Of a DNA stretch of 64,000 bases, positions 32,351 to 42,584 are shown piece by piece (the first letter of the stretch is position 1; each line of letters opens with the position of its first letter). The stretch spans positions 427,861,240-427,925,239 of the forward strand of contig NC_085140.1 of NCBI RefSeq assembly GCF_024139115.2, read 5' to 3'. Below the pieces are notes generated by a model. The model was not told the origin of the DNA and did no database searches. It worked only from the letters and a program-made list of their open reading frames with translations. Source of the stretch: Armigeres subalbatus. Lineage: Eukaryota > Arthropoda > Insecta > Diptera > Culicidae. Both the position numbers and the translations under genes were made by a program.

Positions 32351-32421
32351 GGTACCCCAATTAAAGCGAAAGTTTTGAGGGGTACATCTCAAGAAAAAGG
32401 TTGAGAACCGCTGGTGTAGTA

Positions 32422-33358
32422 GATCGACATTGCAGTTCACGCATTGTGCGTCACGAGAGTAGGCCGAATCAGATGAGTAATGCTAAGTCAACATCGGGCG
32501 TACTCGTTTTCAGTTGTGCGCAATCTATGCTCCTCCGGACAGCCAAAGTGCTGACTTGGTGGATGAGCACATCACTATCGTCTATTAGAGACGATAACAT
32601 CATGTCTGCTGATTACAATCAACCTCGAATTTATTTATTCAATGATGAGAAAGGAATCCGTCCCGACTATTTTTCTTCTTCGACCCCAGGAAGAACATCT
32701 TTGCTGAATGGAATGGACTTCTTGAACTTGTTTCAAGCAAATGTGCAACTCAACATCCTAGCCCGTACATTCGACTAGGGCTTCGCTCTTATATACAGCC
32801 GTATCCAACCGAAATGTCCGGGTAGACCGTGACAGGTATGATGTAGCTGATTCCCCGGTGTTGTCGGGATGCTTCGCGCTTCCCCGACGGACGACGTGGG
32901 ATACAAGTTTGCAAGTACCTTCGTTTCATCCCAACTGTTCTATCACATCCCGACTACTGTCGGCAGACTGGAAGCTGCCAATTCCTCCAGCCTTTCTGGG
33001 CACCTCGATTCATTTTTGTTACGGATGCCTATCCAACGTCATATGCACCCCGGGCAATAAGCCCTACCATGTCCAGCAGTCTACTCCTAGTTCAGCTCTG
33101 AACGCTATACCAGCTCAAGATAAAATTTTCCCCTTGGACCACCACAGCTCTATCAATACGTCGATCACATTGCCTCTACTCTCACCTAATTCGGATTAAG
33201 ATAGTCTGTCGGAATCTAATCCGACCTCCACTCTTTCTTCGCAGATCAAGCACATAACTTGTCAATCCTCGAGTTGTTAATTAACAATTGCTGAAATATC
33301 GGCTTACAGGAGGTTCACAGAATATCTCCGGATTTCCGGAGCTAGGTACAGTTGAGCT
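32422..33358. other. Unclassified, GC-balanced sequence with open frames
   Basis: Plus-strand frames at 32401-32778 and 32858-33199 are open, and composition is more gene-like than the surroundings. However, no conserved domain, start context or splice structure could be recognised. It may be decayed retroelement coding sequence. Confidence 0.3.
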
Positions 33359-33360
33359 AT

Positions 33361-33767
33361 TAAGGTCTGAGGGAAGGGTTTTCCGTTAAAAAAGCACGTG
33401 GTAGCACTCTCTGAGAGAGAAAATTGCCCAATTCAGAGCGCCAGACTGACGCTGTCAGTGTCGCCAAAATTATTTCATCATTATGCAGTTTACACTTGCT
33501 TGAGAATTTGCCGTAAACGGAGAACAAAAGGAATTGGCAACAATGCGGAAGAAATATATCACTCATGCAGTGGTTCGGCGAGAGAACAGCAGCAGCGCCG
33601 ACCAATCACGAAATAAGGCAATCAAAATAAACAAACTCCAGCTGGTTTTGGAAAATGAAAACATGAGCCGTTTCTAGAACAACATTAGAAAATATCGCGA
33701 GAGGATTTCTGTACAAGGTTTCCAAACAAGCTGTGGAAAGGATTTGGGTGATAACAGTGGTGCTAGT
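33361..33767 (+). repeat. Dispersed repeat, copy B (pair of 5780-6175)
   Basis: Colinear with copy A. It begins at TTAAGGTCTGAGGGAAG, so its left boundary word TTAA is seen here but not at copy A. It runs directly into the 24-bp minisatellite region. Confidence 0.7.
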
Positions 33768-33809
33768 GTAAGTAAGACAAATAAGACAAAGTAAGACTAA
33801 GAAGAAAAA

Positions 33810-34880
33810 TAAAGTAAGTTCCTCCAGAAATTCCTTCGGAAGTGTCTCCAGGGATTCGTTCGGAAGTTCCTCCAGCAATTCCTCCGGAAGTTCCTCCAGG
33901 AATTGTCTTCGAAAGTTCCTTTAGGAATTCCTTCAGAAGTTTCTCCAGGAATTCCTTCAGAAGCTTCTCCGAGAATTCCTTCGGAAGTTCCTCCAGGATT
34001 TCTTTCGGAAGTTCCTCCAGGATTTCTTTCGGAAGTTCCTCCAGGGATTCTTTCGGAAGTTCCTCCAGGAATTCCTTCGGAAGTTCCTCCAGGAATTCCT
34101 TCGGAAGTTCCTCCAGGAATTCCTTCGGAAGTTCCTCTAGGAATTCCTTCGGAAGTTCCTCTAGGAATTCCTTCGGAAATTTCTCCAGGAATTCCTTCGA
34201 AAGTTCCTCCAGGAATTTCTTCGGAAGTTCCTCCAGGAATTCTTTCCGAAGTTCGCCCAGGAATTCCTTTGGAAGTTCTTCCAATAAATTCCTTCGGAAG
34301 TTCCTCCAGGAATTCCTTCGGAAGTTCCTCTAGGAATTCCTTCGGAAGTTTCTCCAGGAATTCCTTCGAAAGTTCCTCCAGGAATTCCTTCGGAAGTTCC
34401 TCCAGGAATTCCTTCGGAAGTTCCTCCAGGAATTCTTTCCGAAGTTCGTCCAGGAATTCCTTTGGAAGTTCTTCCAATAAATTCCTTCGGAAGTTCGTCC
34501 AGGAATTCCTTCGGAAGTTCGTCCAGGAATTCCTTCGGAAGTTCGTCCAGGAATTCCTTCGGAAGTTCCTCTAGGAATTTCTTCGGAAGCTCCTCTAGGA
34601 ATTCCTTCAGAAGTTCCTTCGGAAGTTCCGCCAGGCATTCCTTCGGAAGTTCCTCCAGGAATTCCTTCGGAAGTTGCTCTGGAATTCTTCCGAAAGTTCC
34701 TCCGGGAATTCTTCCAGAATTTCCTCCGGGAATTCTTCCGGAAGTTCCTCCGGAAATTCTTCCGGAAGTTCCTCCGGGAATTCCTCCAGGTATTGCTGGA
34801 AATTCCGGAGGAATTCCTGGAGGAATTTCCGACAAATTCCAGGAGGAATTTCGGAAGGAATTCTTGGAGGAATTCCTCCT
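33810..34880 (+). repeat. 24-bp minisatellite, ~1.07 kb
   Basis: About 44 units of 'ggaagttcctccaggaattc' plus 4 bases occur, with local subvariants such as 'gttcgtccag' (34480-34560) and 'cttccgg' (34690-34800). Because 24 is divisible by three and the unit has no stop, frames stay open on both strands: repeats of 'EELPKEFL' on minus and 'SSRNSFGS' on plus. I do not treat any of these as genes. Blocks at 34020-34300 and 34300-34500 repeat the same order of variants, showing higher-order duplication of about 190 bases. Confidence 0.95.
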
Positions 34881-35850
34881 ACCTACCTCACGACCCGCTA
34901 CCAGGCGTCAGAAACAAAGCGTGTTGTATTATCGACGCTCCACTCTCTGCTTTACTTCTCTTGGGAGCCATGAACGTGCACCGATCGGCCTAGGGCGATC
35001 CAAGGTCCGATACCCGTACCCTGGTACTGCTGAATAATGTCTTCTGTCACCTGTCTTCTTCAACGGCCATTCGGTCATCGCTTTCTATATGACCTCCGTC
35101 AGTTTGTCAATTTTGCCCGTATTCAAGTTGAAAGTGTCTTCCGTCCTTATTGGGAGCAACCAAGTCCTAATAATGGTCACCTGACCACGCCTCCCCTAAC
35201 ACCTCCCGGAGGCCACGATGATGGAACGATGCCGGCGACTGGATATGCCGGCGTATGACCACCACCTTCAACGCGCCAAAGACCAATTAAGACAGTCATG
35301 TCCCATGTAAGAACATACTTTTTCAGTGCACATAGAGAACTAGAACAGAAATTCGAACGACCGGTGCTATTGTCTTATCACTATTTGAATATTATCTATT
35401 ATTTCGAGAGATTATGTTGAGGATTACTATATTAAAGGTTGGATCAGTTCGTTTAGCGTATTTGATTGGTATATTAACACTATGAGTCTCCGTCAACTCC
35501 GTTAAACTGCGGGGAAAAGGAAACACTCTCCGTGGAAAGTGTTGTTCCTTCCCCATCCACCTTGACATTGAAGACCACATCATGATTGACCAAGACGTTC
35601 GATCGGACCTGAACAGTGAACATATTGCAGCAACTCAGCGAATGGGTATTCTCTGGCAACATACTGGCTTTTGCTCGGAATATCCTCAAAGGGTGATCAT
35701 TTAAAATCAGAAATATTTTAGCCGAAGACATCCTACGCGTCGTTGTTGGATACACACCCGAACGCACTTGTATTTAAGCACAATCCACCGCAAGAGCAGT
35801 CCTCCGGTATTTTATCGTTAAACTGAAATTATAAGATTCAACAAAACCAA
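34881..35850. other. GC-balanced sequence with an unassigned coding-like frame
   Basis: On the minus strand, 35767-35480 is open for 95 codons and ends '...NVLVNHDVVFNVKVDGEG' then 'TTLSTESVSFSPQFNGVDGDS' before a stop. Codon choice at the end looks coding-like, but I cannot match it to a family. The plus strand is also open across part of it. It may be a remnant of a transposon or host gene. Confidence 0.3.
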
Positions 35851-35859
35851 GTCTTGAAC

Positions 35860-36112
35860 TTGTCATAAGACGAGTTTGTACAGTCCCATTTAATTCCACC
35901 ACTTAATTGTACCTTGACAGATACGTATTTCGACCTCAACAGTAAGGTCGTCTTCAGTGTCCCGTACTTGACTCGACTCGACCTTACTGTTGAGGTCGAA
36001 ATACGTATCTGTCAATGTACAATTAATTGGTGGAATTAAATTAGACTGTACAAACTCGTCTTATGACAAGTGAAGACATTTCACTAAAAAGCTCAAAATA
36101 ATTTTCTTAACA
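35860..36112 (-). mobile_element. Hairpin element with AT-rich tail, copy 2
   Basis: In reverse orientation: the tail complement 'gctcaaaataattttctta' lies at the right end (about 36094-36112). The rest is a palindrome centred near 35967, with arms carrying CTTGTCATAAGACGAG and 'tgaggtcgaaatacgtatct'. The flanks 'caagtcttga' and 'caagccttga' form a 10-bp repeat with one mismatch. The arms have slightly different substitutions, so it is older than copy 1. Confidence 0.8.
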
Positions 36113-36119
36113 AGCCTTG

Positions 36120-38032
36120 AAGTCTAAACGCAAATCCATCTGTAGTGCAATTAAATAGTGCTATATAAAAACGTCTGATAACAGCTGGTACAATGTTGTA
36201 CTTCTCGGTTCATTCATTTAGTGACGTGAATCTTAACCTATAGTCATTTGACTACTTCTCGGTGTCTGTGCTTATTCCGTGCAAGATAATATTTCGCAGC
36301 AGTTAATAGCTGCAGCGTCAATTTTACTGCTTACTTGAAGAAATTCCTGCATCTTAAGGGCTCAGACGACACTCCATCTTATAAGAATATGACGTACGTA
36401 CGTACGTGCGTTCAGTTGGAATGTTTATCTTCCATCGTGTCTATAAATAGCTTTCAATGTGATATAGCTTCGAGTGCTGTGAAAGGGTTTTGATTTTGTG
36501 CTGGATTACATTTCGTTCACACGTGAATACAAATATATTAATAATGGGAAAACGTGATGTATGTCGAATTCGAGTTACCCCTTGTCCCGCACATTCATCT
36601 CCGCTCGACCAAATTACGCATATAAACTGTTCCAGAAATTATAAGCAAATTAAACTGCATATAATATTCTATGAAAATTTTGAAATAACATCAATTTAAT
36701 AAACGTCACGCAATTTTTTCAAATATTTTGCGTCGAACTTACAAAACGTGAAATAAATCGTTGAATTCGCATTGCATCAGGTGTATAGGAATGTTTGTAC
36801 AGTCACCAAGAAGATGTCAAAATTCTGTTTGGAGTAATTGAGATTATTGACATCTAAACATTATTTTTCGACGCAGCAGATACATTGAATCACACATAGG
36901 CCAATGTCTGCGATCTGGAATTCAGTTTGGTGTTCGGTTGCCCGAAAAATACATAATTACCATTACGCCTTACGTGCGTTATGTTTCCGAACGATTAAAT
37001 TGAAATTCTCAAAAAATCATTACAACAATTGATTTACTACCCACGCGGTTCAAGCACTCATGTTTCGAGCTGAATTTCCCAAATGAATATAAATTTAATG
37101 AAAGGTAATTCACATTCCGGCTCCGTGTCATAATAGTGGCAAAGGTGTAACCGAGAGGAGGAAAAATTAAGCCGACATCAGGCCGGCGGAATTGTTTTGG
37201 TGAATAATTACTTAATGTTTTTGATGTCATGATGTGTTGCTTCGAGCCGAAGCAGACAGAGCATTACTGTACAAAAGTATCACCGGTAGAGTTACGATGG
37301 AGTTGAAGTTTTTTTTTATCCGGCTCCATTACGCAGTTTCTGAGTCATGATGTGTCCGACTATCTGGCTGAGAAAAAAAATAGCGTGAACGAGTGTCTGC
37401 TGGTAAGGTAATTTAATGCACTTTTGTGCTTTTTGGTGCCAAGGTTACGTACGCTGGGGAAGTGTTATTTCATTTTCTTGTCTTGCCTTCTATCATAGCG
37501 TTGGGTTTTTGCGATTATTGCCATTTTGGTTTTGCTCAATCGTTACACAGTTGCCGCCATCGGAAATGAGCGTAAAATTATCTCCGATTGGCCTTTATAG
37601 GTTAAGCGTAAAATAATGTGTTTCCCACCCAAATAAAAAAAGCAGCCAACGAACGAACAAAATGCCAATCGATTAAAACTTCCGTCGCCCGTTGTTCAAG
37701 CTGAAATACAGGATTCCTGGCCTGGCATCCTCACGGTCATCGGTCGAACGGAACACGAAAAGCGCGATTCATCCATCCGGAGAGCGCGTCCTTTTGCGGC
37801 TTTCCACATGACCAATTTCTCAAGTTGCCTGGCCGGACTGTTGGCTAGAACCAACAACACACTCCTAGAACACTGCTGTTGGAAACTGTGGTGTGTGTAG
37901 TAGGGTGCGACTTTTCTTTAAATCTTTCAGAATATCAGAAGGTTGCATTTTTTTTGTAATTTCACGATCTTTGAACAATCTATAAAGACGCTACGCTCTA
38001 TAAAAACCTAAATTTATTACTCCTACTTAGGG
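36120..38032. other. Low-copy-looking non-coding sequence
   Basis: No gene or repeat is supported. A 22-base 'acgt' run lies near 36390-36412. Segments 36900-37250 and 37600-37900 are GC-balanced and repeat-free, and could hold host regulatory DNA. The frame at 37009-37230 minus has no domain. Confidence 0.4.
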
Positions 38033-38043
38033 CAGATTCACTA

Positions 38044-38193
38044 AAAAATATATTAAGCTCTTTTAGTGGAATGTATTAAACCGTCTAAGACGAATTAAGT
38101 ACTGTCCATTTAATTCCACCAGTTAATTTTCGTTATTAACGAAAATTAACTGGTGGAATTAAATGGACAGTACTTAATTCGTCTTAGACGGTT
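38044..38193 (+). mobile_element. Hairpin element with AT-rich tail, copy 3 (short, diverged)
   Basis: A perfect 11-bp duplication, CAGATTCACTA (38033-38043 and 38194-38204), flanks it. The tail is reduced to 'aagctcttttagtggaatg'. The hairpin uses different but related arms: 'ccgtctaagacgaatta' mirrored by 'taattcgtcttagacgg', with 'aattccaccagttaatt' near the centre and loop 'cgttattaacg'. It shares the plan and several words with copies 1, 2 and 4, so it represents a subfamily. Confidence 0.85.
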
Positions 38194-38204
38194 CAGATTC
38201 ACTA

Positions 38205-39068
38205 GTTACGTATAGCACTTTTTGTATCTGAACATTTTGTATGGACCGCCACCCTTCAGGCCACAACTTCAGGCAAAATGTGTTAGTCTTTCAGTCAGCT
38301 TAGATAAAATTATGAATTTTATCAAAATATGTTCTCACTTGTGTATCTGAACAGCCAGTTAAGATATTCTTCGAAGATATTCTTTTTTAATAAGTTTTTT
38401 TTTTCAAAAATACAAAAATCCATAACTACGGAACGCTGTAACCGATGAAGCTGGTTTACAAATGCAAAAAATGTGAACTTTCAATTGAAATCAATTTGTA
38501 ATCAAGAATGCCTTTAAGGCGCACCCTAGCGTACATCGGTTGTACATACTGGTTCAGCAGTGTGTCCTCGCCTCAACAATGTTGTTGTAATTAATAACAA
38601 TATGCGGTCAACCTGGCCCGCTTGCATGGGTTTTGTTCAAGTTGGTTGAACGCATCCCTTAGCTGACCTAACAAAATCTACAACAGTGTCGCCGTTGTCA
38701 TCGTCCTCATGCCGCGCCACACCCCCACCCACAAGCTTTAGTTCCGGCTCATTTGGTTTGCAAGTTAAACATGCAGAAACGATGGACAATTCACCGTATC
38801 CAGGGCGATGAAGGTGCAGGATGTCTAATCCATGGCTCGGGTGACAAGTGCTTGACCAACAACGAGCGGTGCGGGTTGCGGGATGGATTTGAATCCCTAC
38901 TGGCCGTGGGTGGGTCAGCGTGGATTTGCTATTGTGGGTGAATGTAGGATGTTTAAAAAATAATCAGCGCTAGTCAACAATGTAATTAATTATTGGCTGT
39001 GGTTGACTGGTCAAGGCAGTACACGAGTTTATAGTTACAATGTGAACATTCAACGACACGAAGCATCA
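38205..39068. other. Low-copy-looking non-coding sequence
   Basis: I see no repeats or gene. Around 38570-38960 composition is balanced and repeat-free. Confidence 0.4.
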
Positions 39069-39141
39069 AATCGGTTACTGAAGTTTAGAAATAGTGATGA
39101 ACTCTGGGTTTACTTAACGTTGTTTGCAGTCTTGAATATTA
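39069..39141 (+). other. Donor segment copied into the hairpin element at 40031-40103
   Basis: These 73 bases recur at 40031-40103 with a single difference (T/C within 'gttgttYgca'). The surrounding sequence on both sides is unrelated. The segment itself looks like ordinary AT-rich local DNA. Confidence 0.9.
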
Positions 39142-39957
39142 CTTATTACTTGCTACAGCTTAGTTGTAACTTCGTCTTCGAGATACTTTGTCTTTGGAGA
39201 CGTTTAGTAAAGACGTTAATCCTTGCCATTGATTGGGATTTCCGTTAACTTTGTCTTCATTTCATTTCAGCTTAAGGGAACATCCATAAATAACGTATGG
39301 TTTAGAGAGGGAGGCTGGTTCGGCCGAAGTTTGACGATCCATACAGAACTTCCAGATGCTTCATACAAAATGTGTGACATGGGAGGAGAGCGGGGTATAA
39401 AATGCTTAATTTTTGGGTTACATAATTAATGGATCTTTCTTAAGGTACCGTTTTCGTTCAATGAGGACTCTGAAATGTGGCTTTTAGCTATGTGGGTTCC
39501 CTTTTCGCCGGCGTTTGACGGGTGGCACTGTAGTGTCAGTGTAATAAAAGGTTTAGTTTCTCAAACTAGCTTTCATACAAACTTGAAACAGCTTTTGCTC
39601 AGTCAGTTTTGTTTAAATCGGCTCAGGACACTCGGAGCAAAAGACGGAATCTAGTGGGCGTGAAACAAACCACTAATAATCGTTAATTTAAAAATACGCC
39701 TCCAATACTACTACAGTATATTAAATCTTTTATTGTACCACAATAGTTTAAAAGTTTTGTTTCGGGTATTCAATCCACCTTCACCTTTTTGTCTTTAGGG
39801 TGTCTCAGCACGATTTGAAAATAAAACTGTGAAATAAGTTTTTGAGGACAATTTATTATTGTTTCGCTTTTAGGGGGACGGGCAATATGCGCCCCTAAGC
39901 AATTCTTCGAATTGAACGATAATAAAAATCGAATGTCTGTGCTTTCAATGTGTTAAC
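39142..39957. other. Non-coding sequence
   Basis: Nothing recognised. The frame 39223-39429 has no domain. Confidence 0.4.
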
Positions 39958-39968
39958 TACTAATTTAA

Positions 39969-40150
39969 TAAGAAAATTATTTTGAGCTTTTTAGTGGAAT
40001 GTCTTCACTTGTCATAAGACGAGTTTATACAATCGGTTACTGAAGTTTAGAAATAGTGATGAACTCTGGGTTTACTTAACGTTGTTCGCAGTCTTGAATA
40101 TTAAGTGGTGGAATTCAATGGGATTGTATAAACTCGTCGTATGACAAGTG
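39969..40150 (+). mobile_element. Hairpin element, copy 4, with interior replaced by local DNA
   Basis: A perfect 11-bp duplication, TACTAATTTAA (39958-39968 and 40151-40161), flanks it. It begins with the tail TAAGAAAATTATTTTGAGC and the outer arm CTTGTCATAAGACGAG, and ends with the complementary outer arm at 40128-40150. Between 40031 and 40103 the expected hairpin interior is missing. In its place is a 73-base copy of 39069-39141. The joints show short shared words (AATC on the left, ATTA on the right). Confidence 0.9.
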
Positions 40151-40394
40151 TACTAATTTAACTTACCATCTATAATACGGAATAAAAATTTGGACGAAAA
40201 CCCATTATATTCCGAGAAAACGATTTTATTTTGAAGTGCTGCATTTTCGTGCAAACTCAAACCATACGGGTTGAAACGCCCCAGCCAAAAAGTTGTAAAC
40301 AAACAGCGATGAAACTGACAGAAGAATCAAATATCAATTAAGTCCTATTCTCGTTTCCACTCAAATGAAAGCTGATAAAATGTTAATCAATGTT

Positions 40395-40457
40395 AAAAAA
40401 TGTACAATTAAGTGGTGGAATTAAATGGGATTGTACCAACTTGTCTTATGACAAGTT
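40395..40457 (+). mobile_element. Hairpin element, right-arm-only fragment
   Basis: 'acaattaagtggtggaatta' followed by 'aatgggattgtaccaacttg' and 'tcttatgacaag' matches only the distal arm of the family. The tail and the proximal arm are absent. Confidence 0.7.
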
Positions 40458-40656
40458 AATTAATTATTTGTTTGCTAAATTTAATGGTCGTGTAACAAGT
40501 TGATGTGTACATACAAGATATGTTTATTCTGTAATTTATTTGGTGGGCGCACGTACCCTGAGCATTACGGAGCCAAATCACTATTTTCTATTCACGGTAC
40601 ATGTATCAGGTATCCAAGAAATTCCTACAGTAAAGTCTTAAGGTCTATATGAGTAA

Positions 40657-41546
40657 TAGAGTGGGGCGCAGTTGTATGGAAAAACTCAAACTTCGTCCGA
40701 TCAAGTGAGATCAAGGTTTTTCTGAATCGTTTTGGGACCCCAATCCGCTGTGCAAAATATGGGCTCGATTGGTTGCAACCTCGCATGCCGCATCGCGTTT
40801 TAAATTTACATGGAGATTAGTATGGGAAAACGTACTTTTTTACATTTTTGCTATTAGCGGCTTCAATTTATCATCAATCACGTGATTCAATACGTTAGCA
40901 TATAGTCTGGAAGATGCTGAAAGACTTTGCCGAAGAAGGTACGTAGCTGGAAGGTCTACAAAAAATGTTATTACGTTTCGAAAATTAATTGTTCAAACCA
41001 TATGCAAGAAATCAATGTTTCTGCCAGCACTACCGGACGACCTATGGATATCGAAGGGTAAACCCCATCTTCCTTTTTATCGGATTTTTTTCTTTGTGAA
41101 ATGATTCCGGATAGCTCCCATTAGCTCTAAAGCCCTATAAGATCAATTATTTTGAAATAACACTCAGTTAAATTAATGGCCTATGTAGTTCGGCAGTGCT
41201 GGCAGAATAAACGATTTTTTGCATATGGTTTGAGCACTCAATCTTCGAAGCGTTATTACTTTTTTCGTGGACGTTCCAGCAACGTGCCTTCTTCAGCAAA
41301 GTGTTTCGGCATCCTTTGGGTTATACTTTAACGCAATGTGCCACTTGGTTTACGATGAACTGAAACCTCTAGTAGTAAAAATGCAAAAGTATACGTTCTC
41401 TCATACTAATTTCCATACAAACTTCAAACGCGATGCGGAAAGCGAGGAAGCAACCAATCGGTCCCAAATTCTGCATAGTTGTTCAGGACCCAGAATAGCT
41501 TCGAAAAACCATTGATTTGAAAAAATGACCATCACGCCCCACTCTA
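40657..41546. mobile_element. hAT-type foldback element, 890 bp, with very long inverted arms
   Basis: An exact 8-bp duplication, ATGAGTAA, flanks it (40649-40656 and 41547-41554). The terminal sequences are TAGAGTGGGGCG and its complement. The inverted similarity is not limited to the ends: 'catatgcaagaaatc' and 'cagcactaccg' on the left are mirrored by 'gattttttgcatatg' and 'cggcagtgctg' on the right, so arms of about 350 bases pair imperfectly around a 150-base centre. There is no coding content. Confidence 0.85.
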
Positions 41547-41601
41547 ATGAGTAACCAATTATCTATCGGACTGTTTCGAATATAGTATATGCCCTTTGTT
41601 G

Positions 41602-41866
41602 AGGACCCTCCTTAGTCGTGCGGTAAGATGCACGGCTACAAAGCAAGACCATGCTGACGGGTGGCTGGGTTCGATTCCCGGTGCCGGTCTAGCCAATTTT
41701 TTAGGATTGGAAATTATCTCTTCCCTGGGCATAAAAGTATCATCGTGTTAGCCTCATGATATACGAATGCAGAAATGGTAACTTGGCTTAGAATCCTTGC
41801 AGTTAATAACTGTGGAAGTGCTTAATGGCCACTAAGCTGCGAGGCGGCAATGTCCCAGTGGGACAT
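41602..41866 (+). mobile_element. Feilai-like SINE, copy 3, 3'-truncated
   Basis: The head 'ccctccttagtcgtgcggtaag' (in part), B-box GGGTTCGATTCCC near 41667 and body 'gttaataactgtggaagtg' are present. The element stops at 'ggcaatgtcccagtggg', without the triplet tail seen in copies 1 and 2. Target duplications were not found. Confidence 0.85.
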
Positions 41867-41869
41867 TGA

Positions 41870-42126
41870 TATCCCCCTTGTAATACGTGTAGAACAGAAT
41901 GTGTTCACAGTATGGGTTCCTTGCCGTCCAAGAAATCCCTGGAATAAGGCTTCAGATCTACATGCGTAGCCATAGATCAATTGGATTGTTTCAAATATGG
42001 TACATGCCCTTTGTGATACATAGAACAGAATGTGTTCACAGTATCAGCTCTTGACTGTCCAAGTTATTCCTGGAATAAGGCCTTTAGATCTGCATGCGTA
42101 ACCCTTTGTGATGCATAGAATTATCT
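41870..42126. repeat. Tandem-like ~130-bp duplication
   Basis: 'cagaatgtgttcacagtat' near 41892 and near 42025, 'aagaaatccctggaataagg' near 41929 and the similar 'aagttattcctggaataagg' near 42061, and 'catgccctttgtgatacata' near 42005 show a duplicated block. It borders the SINE on one side. Confidence 0.6.
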
Positions 42127-42215
42127 TTTGGAAGATATTGATTGAAAAATGTATTGGAGGTAACCACTTTCCCTTCGATGGGACTCGAACCCACTCGCAA
42201 TCCATTTGCCAAGAT
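42127..42215 (-). mobile_element. Internally deleted tRNA-derived SINE (relative of 28751-28990)
   Basis: Read on the minus strand, 'tggcaaatggattgcgagtg' is joined directly to the B-box 'ggttcgagtcccatcgaa', and then to 'gggaaagtggttacctccaa'. The A-box half of the tRNA-like core seen at 28853-28905 is absent. The joint falls at a shared GTG. Confidence 0.65.
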
Positions 42216-42584
42216 ATTTGATTTCAACTCAAGTTTGACTATTTCTAGACACGAAAATTTCCCAGGATGGGGTGGGGGTTGTTTGTGCACAGGAAAAATT
42301 CGAAATTCGATGGTCAATTTTTTCACATACATTCCATTGACACCCAAAAGGCATGTGCCATATTTAAGACAGATTTGAACTTTAGTTACGCGTGCAGTTC
42401 TCTAGGCCTAACTCCGGGTATTTCTTAGATGACCGAAAACTTCTTATGATGCCTCATTCTATTCTACACATCCAAAAGGGCATGTTCCATATTTTAAACA
42501 GTTTGATTGATCTTTCATAACGCGTGAAGATCTTTGCTTTCTCCAGAGATTTCTTAGATCCCAAAAATCTATGCTGAAAAAACT

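Larger units (their letters stand above)
30471..32413. mobile_element. hAT-type element, 1943 bp, filled with a minisatellite
   Basis: The terminal inverted repeats are perfect over 16 bases (CAGCGGTTCTCAACCT at 30471 and its complement ending at 32413). 'GGGGGTACC'-type words follow on both sides. Flanking GTTTAGTA (30463-30470) and GTGTAGTA (32414-32421) match at 7 of 8 positions, the 8-bp duplication typical of hAT. There is no transposase frame: from about 30840 to 32350 the interior is a minisatellite, interrupted by a Feilai SINE. It is a non-autonomous element whose cargo has been amplified in place. Confidence 0.85.

Noticed and set aside
33763..34835. Open frames of 163-226 codons on both strands
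   Set aside because: All are translations of a 24-bp repeat without stops; overlapping frames on both strands cannot all be genes.
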